Under the pieces are notes generated by a model. It was not told the origin of the DNA. It made no database searches and worked only from the letters and a program-made list of their open reading frames with translations. From Diphasiastrum complanatum (taxonomy: Eukaryota; Streptophyta; Lycopodiopsida; Lycopodiales; Lycopodiaceae), in NCBI GenBank assembly GCA_029204225.1, contig CM055095.1, positions 24,378,141 through 24,442,140 on the forward strand: 64,000 nucleotides of DNA, in the 5' to 3' direction. Position 1 is the stretch's first letter. Each line of letters starts with the position of its first letter. A program made the position numbers and the translations under genes. This document shows positions 59,276 to 64,000 of this stretch, piece by piece.

Positions 59276-60210
59276 GACTTTGATTCCTTGATGAAGATCT
59301 AGTTGATTCTTTGCAGTACGGAAAGGCCCATAGTAACGAGGGGACAACTTAGGACATCTCCTTGTTCTCAATACATTGGAATTTTTTGGAATTCTAAGGT
59401 AAACTCAATCTCCTTCCACAAAAACTCAAGGTCGTTGCTTTGGATTGATGTAAAACTGGGCTCTATCCTCAGCCATTTTTGCGTTATCTCGAGCGACAAG
59501 CATCATTTCTTGCATATCTTGCAAGAATCTACTGTTGCATTTACCTTGAGACCTTTGAGGCCAACGGAAATTGGGGCACAAGGTTGGAAACCATACATTA
59601 GCATGAATGGACTATAACCTGTCACTAGATGCTTTGTGCTGTTATACGCAAAGGTAGCTTTTCCAATCCGAGTGTCTCCTGGGAACATAACGAAGCATAT
59701 CTTCCATAGACTGGTTTGTCTGCTCAAACTAACCAATTGATTCGGGATGATATGATGACCCTAGACTCACAGTGCTCTCTTGATCACTAACAATGTCATT
59801 TGGCAAACCATACAACTCGAACAACTTCTCCACAAAAAACTGAGCAAGTTTTGAAGCTTTGACAATCATCTTAGTTGGAATGAATTGTGCGATCTTGGTT
59901 AGTCTGTCAACTACTACCCATATGGCATCATTTTGCTTCCCCGTCAACTACAAAATCCGTGGAAATGCTTTCCCACTTTCTTTTGGGAATTTTAAATGAA
60001 GCAACAAGCTAGCTGTCTTAAGTTTTTTAGCTATTTACCTCGTATGGCCCGCACTTGCGAACATATACCTCCACTTGATCTTTAAGTTTTGGCCAATAAA
60101 AGTTCCTCTTTACTAGATCAAGCATCCTTTGTGTGCCTAGGTGTCTTGCACCGGGGCTGTCATGACATCCATGCGGGCTTTGGGCCCTAATCTCATCATA
60201 ATTTGGCACA
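59276..60210 (-). pseudogene. Ty3/gypsy integrase remnant
   Basis: Minus strand, several frames: an HHCC domain (ARHLGTQRMLDLVKRNFYWP, VYVRKC); core text AIWVVVDRLTKIAQFIPTKM with the first Asp and LPNDIVSDQES with the second; then FAYNSTKHLVTGYSPFMLMY and a C-terminal KLSPRYYGPF, typical of chromovirus-type integrases. It abuts the copia LTR, so the copia element probably inserted into or beside it. Confidence 0.8.
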
Positions 60211-61016
60211 CATACCTCATTCCAAAAAAGTAACCCATTCCTAAAGGAATAATCTCGCTGTATCTTGTCCCGAGGAGAAATCTTGGAATCCTGCTTCCCA
60301 AGTCAAATCTAGATCTAGAATTTCTTGCTAAGACATCCAGCCAAATTTGTCTGAAGTACTTATCGGTCTTACACATATATCTAAGTGATAGATACAAATC
60401 AGGTTTGATTTTAGAAAAACTTCTCTAGATTTTAAGAGCATTTATGACGGCAAAATTTCTTGATCATAGGTGGAATACCGCCTTTAAGTGGGATGCAACT
60501 TTTTGCTTTCAAAGGCACTATCCTGATATAGGATTACCCCTACACCAAAGTCACTAGCATCCATCTCAAGCACATACGGCTTGTTAGGATCAACGATGTG
60601 TAATATTGGAGCTGTAGACACACAATATTTCAAAGTTTCAAAGCTTTGATTCAACTCTTTCAGTCCAAGTAACTGGAGAACTGAACTTACTGTGTTAGCT
60701 AGTTTTCTTCCTTTGAGGAGCTTCATCAGGGGTAATTACCGCATAATCCCATTTCCAAGAGAAATCTGTGAAAAAACCTAGTGTAGCTGAGAGAAGACTT
60801 GACTTTACGTACGGTCAGGAGAATAGGCCACTCAGACCTTACAAATGTTATTAGAGTCAATTTCCAACCCATGGTTTGAAATATGTGACTGAGATATTCT
60901 AGTCTTATCTGGAAGAATTCACACTGGATTCTTTCGCATAGAGCTTCTCCTGTCTTAGTAACCTCAAGACAATCACTTTGAAATGAGCTTCTTGAGTAAG
61001 TGATAAGAAAGCCCAC
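60211..61016 (-). pseudogene. Ty3/gypsy RT end and RNase H remnant
   Basis: Minus strand. 61016-60726 holds the end of RT (CEFFQIRLEYLSHIFQTMGW, VRKVKSSLSYTRFFHRFLLE). 60726-60484 holds the start of RNase H (FETLKYCVSTAPILHIVDPN, YVLEMDASDFGVGVILYQD). The RT palm with its YxDD box is missing. It is part of the same element as the integrase to its left. Confidence 0.75.
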
Positions 61017-62078
61017 TTTCTATTTCTTTTGAATGAAAAAATCCAAGAGGGGTTGGATACATGTACAAACATAACTAGAAGTGCTCGGATTCATAAGTTA
61101 CAGACGAGCTTTGAGTGAATTTAAGATTGAAAGTAAGATTTCTTGAGTTTTTATTGAAAAGATAGCCATGATGATCTTGATCATGAGCAAGTTATCACGG
61201 TCACCATGGCTTTCTATCATAAGGAATCACAAGTATGAATGGAGTAAGGGATAAGGAGCAATTTTGTCCAACTTTTATGGTGTGAATGTCATTTGAAAGG
61301 AATCTGTAAATTTATTTTGGTCTAAATAGATTTCATTAAGTCATATCACGATTGAGGTGATCTAATTTGATACTAATTTGCATTTGATGGATGCCAAGGT
61401 TGTTTCAATTAGGATTTCACTTCATCTTGTTTTCCAATTGTTTATATCAATCAGTAGGCAATTTTAGATGTTTGAACTCTCAAAGAGTTTATCATACTCT
61501 TTAGTGCTAGCCTTCATAATTTATCTTGGTTTTTAAGGGGGGCTTAAACTGTGACTGGCCTTTCCTAATGGCTAAGTTTGCTTTTCACCCTCTTGAAAGT
61601 AATATAAATTTTGTGTGCTGATCTTTGGATAAATGTATGAAAGGGATGAGGGGCAATGACTGTTCATGGCCAGAGATAGCTCCTCAATTTCACTTAAAAT
61701 GATCAAAGCAAATTGAAAATCCTATTTTGGTTTATTTCTCCATTGTATATATATCGTATATACAGGATTGCAAAGTTGACTTGTCCTGTCCACTTTGTTA
61801 TGTTTTTTCTCCTATTTGCTTTTGTTGTGTTTTTTTTCTAATCGACATAGTTGGGAGCAAGTTGGTGCTTGTGCCCACTTGTGTGTAATGTAAGATAATG
61901 TGTTCTCCCTCACGTTCACAAACAAATGAAGAGATGAAATGATGACCACAGAAAATAGAGACAACGTTCATTCCAAATGAACTTGAGACTAATTGAGATC
62001 TCGAGATGTTTTTTCAGATTGTGTTGAAAACCTTAGAACTTGATTATATCTTGCAACAGTGATAAGTGATCACGGTGA
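61017..62078. other. Upstream region of TAF4; no gene seen
   Basis: About 1 kb of AT-rich sequence. It may hold the TAF4 promoter or an unidentified first exon plus intron. 'tatatatatcgtatatac' occurs near 61745. Nothing else could be supported. Confidence 0.35.
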
Positions 62079-64000
62079 ATGGCACAGGCCTCTAGTTTAC
62101 CATCATTTGAAGGTGCAGACGTCGATGCACATAGGGCAGCGATGAGTAGTGGGAGTGGTAGTACTGGACTCTCAGCAGTATATGGTGGGGCTACAACTGA
62201 AATCAGCAGCTCAACACCCATATCTCAAATTTTACACCCTCAGCCTGGTTCATCCTATGCAGGTTAGTATCATCCTTCATGATCAAAAGCTATCAGAGGT
62301 TTGTTATCTTATTTTCTAGTTATTTGAATGTAGAAGTTTGGGACAAATTAAAGTATATATGGCTTTGTGGCTATTTAGTTTACATTAATACAGCAAGCTA
62401 GCTATTTTGAGATTCAGGCTTCTTCTTGAACAAATGTTCAGGAGTTACTACAAATTCAAAGATTGTGGGCAGAAGTCCGATTGTTGGAAACCAGATGCAT
62501 TCTTTAGAGTGGCAACAGCTTGCAGCTCAGCAAAGAGAGAGTTATTTGCAGACTCAACAACAAATGATTCATGGGCAACAAGGGGCAGATGCAGGGGTAG
62601 GTAATAGCACTGTGAAAAGATCAACAGTGCCCAATCAGGGCGGTGTTGCTTTTGCTGCAATAGTGCCAGTATTAATGCATTCGCTTCCTTCAGAGAATAG
62701 ACACAAGTTGAATGCGGTTTTTCAGAAGTGGAAGGTCAGTATTATCCTCCCTTAAGAATGTCCAAGCTATCAGCTAGAGAGTGAGTGTCGACCTTTGCTG
62801 AAAGTCCTGTGTAAGATCTTGGAAAAAGATGGAGTAGGCTAGTTTTGCAAGTTTTCTTGAAGATACTGGCCTGTCTGAGACCTTGAATGAAGTAAGCTTT
62901 TGATCTTGTTTGATTCCAAGAGTTTTGGACAGAATGAGGAGTGCATGGAAGGTTGTAAGATTTAGATCCCTATACATTTCTTTATAGTTGACTTGTTGGA
63001 TGCAGAAAGGGGAAGTGTGTAAGGAGGACCTTGTAAGGTGCTTGAAACTGGTTGCGGGAGACGAAATGCTCTTGCGGGCAGTTCGGTTTGTCCAGCATAA
63101 GGTATACATTCCAAAATTCAGACATCTATAGCTTGAGTTTGTTGTGTCTGCGTTTATTTGATCCATTGTATTATTTTTCAAGTATTCCAATCATTGCTTT
63201 TCAATTTAGCAGCAGCAGCAACATCAGCAGCAAAAGAATCAACTAGAGCTTCAGAACGCACAACAACAGACACAAGTGAAGCAGCCTCGAGAAAAGCAGT
63301 CAGTTTTGGATTCATTGGATGCTGAAGAGGAAGCTGACACAGACACTAGCAGTGAATCAGATTCACAGTCTAATCAATTGATGAGCCATATACAAGAGCA
63401 AATGTCACACTTGAATCCTAAACAGCAGATTCATTTACAACTGCCTGTGGGTAATCTTTCTGATATTTCGAGTAGCACTAACTTGAGTACAAAAGTAAAA
63501 CCTGGAGAACAGCTACTGGAATGTGGGCCACTACATCTGAACCCCATGCCCGCATCACTGCAGCAAGTTAAGCATGAAGTAGATAGGTCATTAGCCTCAA
63601 TGCAGTTAACTTTTCAGCAGCAACACAAACAACATCAGCTGTCAGCTCGTGAATCTCAAGGTCCTGCAGGAATTCACCCACAAAATTCAGTTGCTGGAAA
63701 GTTGTCAAGCCAGCCACGACCACAAGTACTTTTTCAAGAGCAGCAGTCTGCTGAAGCTCAAGAGAAAGCATTCTTGCAACAGTCTCATTTATTCCAGGTA
63801 TCAAAGTATGAAAAACAGAAACATCGCCGGGAGCAAAAAAACTGTGAAAGAAAGATTCAAGAATCTGATAGACTAAAGAAGGCATTGAATGCAAGAACTC
63901 AACAAGGAGTAGGACAGCATGATCAGCATCAGCAATCACAGTCACAAACTGTTCCACAAAGAGTCAATGTATCAAAGTCTGAAAGGCTGACTGCACCAGT
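62079..64000 (+). CDS. TAF4: TFIID subunit 4 (TAF4), 5' exons, partial at right edge
   Basis: TAF4 is a core subunit of the general transcription factor TFIID in the nucleus. Exons by splice sites: 62079-62262 (donor GTTAGT), 62442-62734 (acceptor TTCAG, donor GTCAGT), 63006-63101 (acceptor TGCAG, donor GTATAC) and 63210 on (acceptor TTTAG), all phase-compatible. Exon 1 contains FEGADVDAHRAAM, like the acidic GADVDA-x-AA start of plant TAF4. Exons 2-3 encode an RST (RCD1-SRO-TAF4) domain at residues ~135-190: VPVLMHSLPSENRHKLNAVF and KGEVCKEDLVRCLKLVAGDE. Exon 4 is Gln/Ser-rich and stays open to the window end. The ATG at 62079 is the first in frame, but an upstream exon is possible since the sequence 'ggcacag/gcctct' could also be an acceptor. 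The C-terminal histone-fold domain lies outside the window. Confidence 0.85.

Overview
The window looks like a stretch of a flowering-plant nuclear genome. It is AT-rich and built mostly of decayed LTR retrotransposons: several Ty1/copia, at least three Ty3/gypsy, and non-coding LTR elements. There are also CACTA fragments, small foldback elements, and unusually long (CT)n/(AG)n tracts. Host genes are few: spliceosomal exons with GT-AG borders, a eukaryotic cyanase, a plant-style TAF4 and one FANCI-like exon. I see no rRNA gene, no convincing functional tRNA gene, no CRISPR array and no operon. The species cannot be named from sequence alone.

Layout. 0-0.4 kb: first visible coding exon of an unrecognised minus-strand gene running off the left edge. 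0.4-8.8 kb: intergenic DNA with copia and gypsy scraps, a foldback element and a ~68-bp tandem array with dyad-symmetric cores. 8.8-11.6 kb: a copia reverse-transcriptase fragment, then a second copia element (PBS, gag, protease, broken integrase). 13-15.2 kb: a MITE-like element, a retroposed tRNA-like sequence with 14-bp target-site duplications, a minisatellite, a nested foldback hairpin, an isolated FANCI-like exon and a palindrome cluster. 16.2-18 kb: a cyanase gene (minus strand, three exons identified) with a TATA box. 18.2-20.6 kb: a direct tandem duplication whose two copies differ by a large (TG)n/(TGTGCG)n expansion.

20.6-46.2 kb: a nest. A copia integrase ORF is cut at 22288 and resumes at 41773, with a 5-bp target-site duplication (CAAGT) at the two cuts. 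The insertion is bounded by direct LTRs and contains part of a non-coding LTR element, a gypsy element (gag to integrase), a Ser/Thr-rich plus coiled-coil ORF, an LTR with a tRNA-Asp-type PBS, an eight-copy ~150-bp tandem array and a second gypsy gag. To its right lie CACTA fragments and a second non-coding LTR element. 46.2-50.6 kb: another copia element and an LTR related to those bounding the nest. 50.6-55.4 kb: no gene recognised. 55.4-59.3 kb: a minus-strand copia element with a complete 5' LTR, inserted next to a minus-strand gypsy remnant (59.3-61.0 kb). 62.1-64 kb: 5' exons of TAF4 on the plus strand, running off the right edge.

The host genes (cyanate detoxification, TFIID, an FA-pathway exon, one unknown) show no functional link. 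Every retroelement pol region read here carries stops, frameshifts, deletions or substitutions at catalytic residues, so none looks autonomous. No clearly new system stands out. The best leads are the dyad array, the triplicated splice acceptor in cyanase intron 1, the retroposed tRNA-like unit, the isolated FANCI exon and the nested insertion with its frame-preserving target-site duplication.
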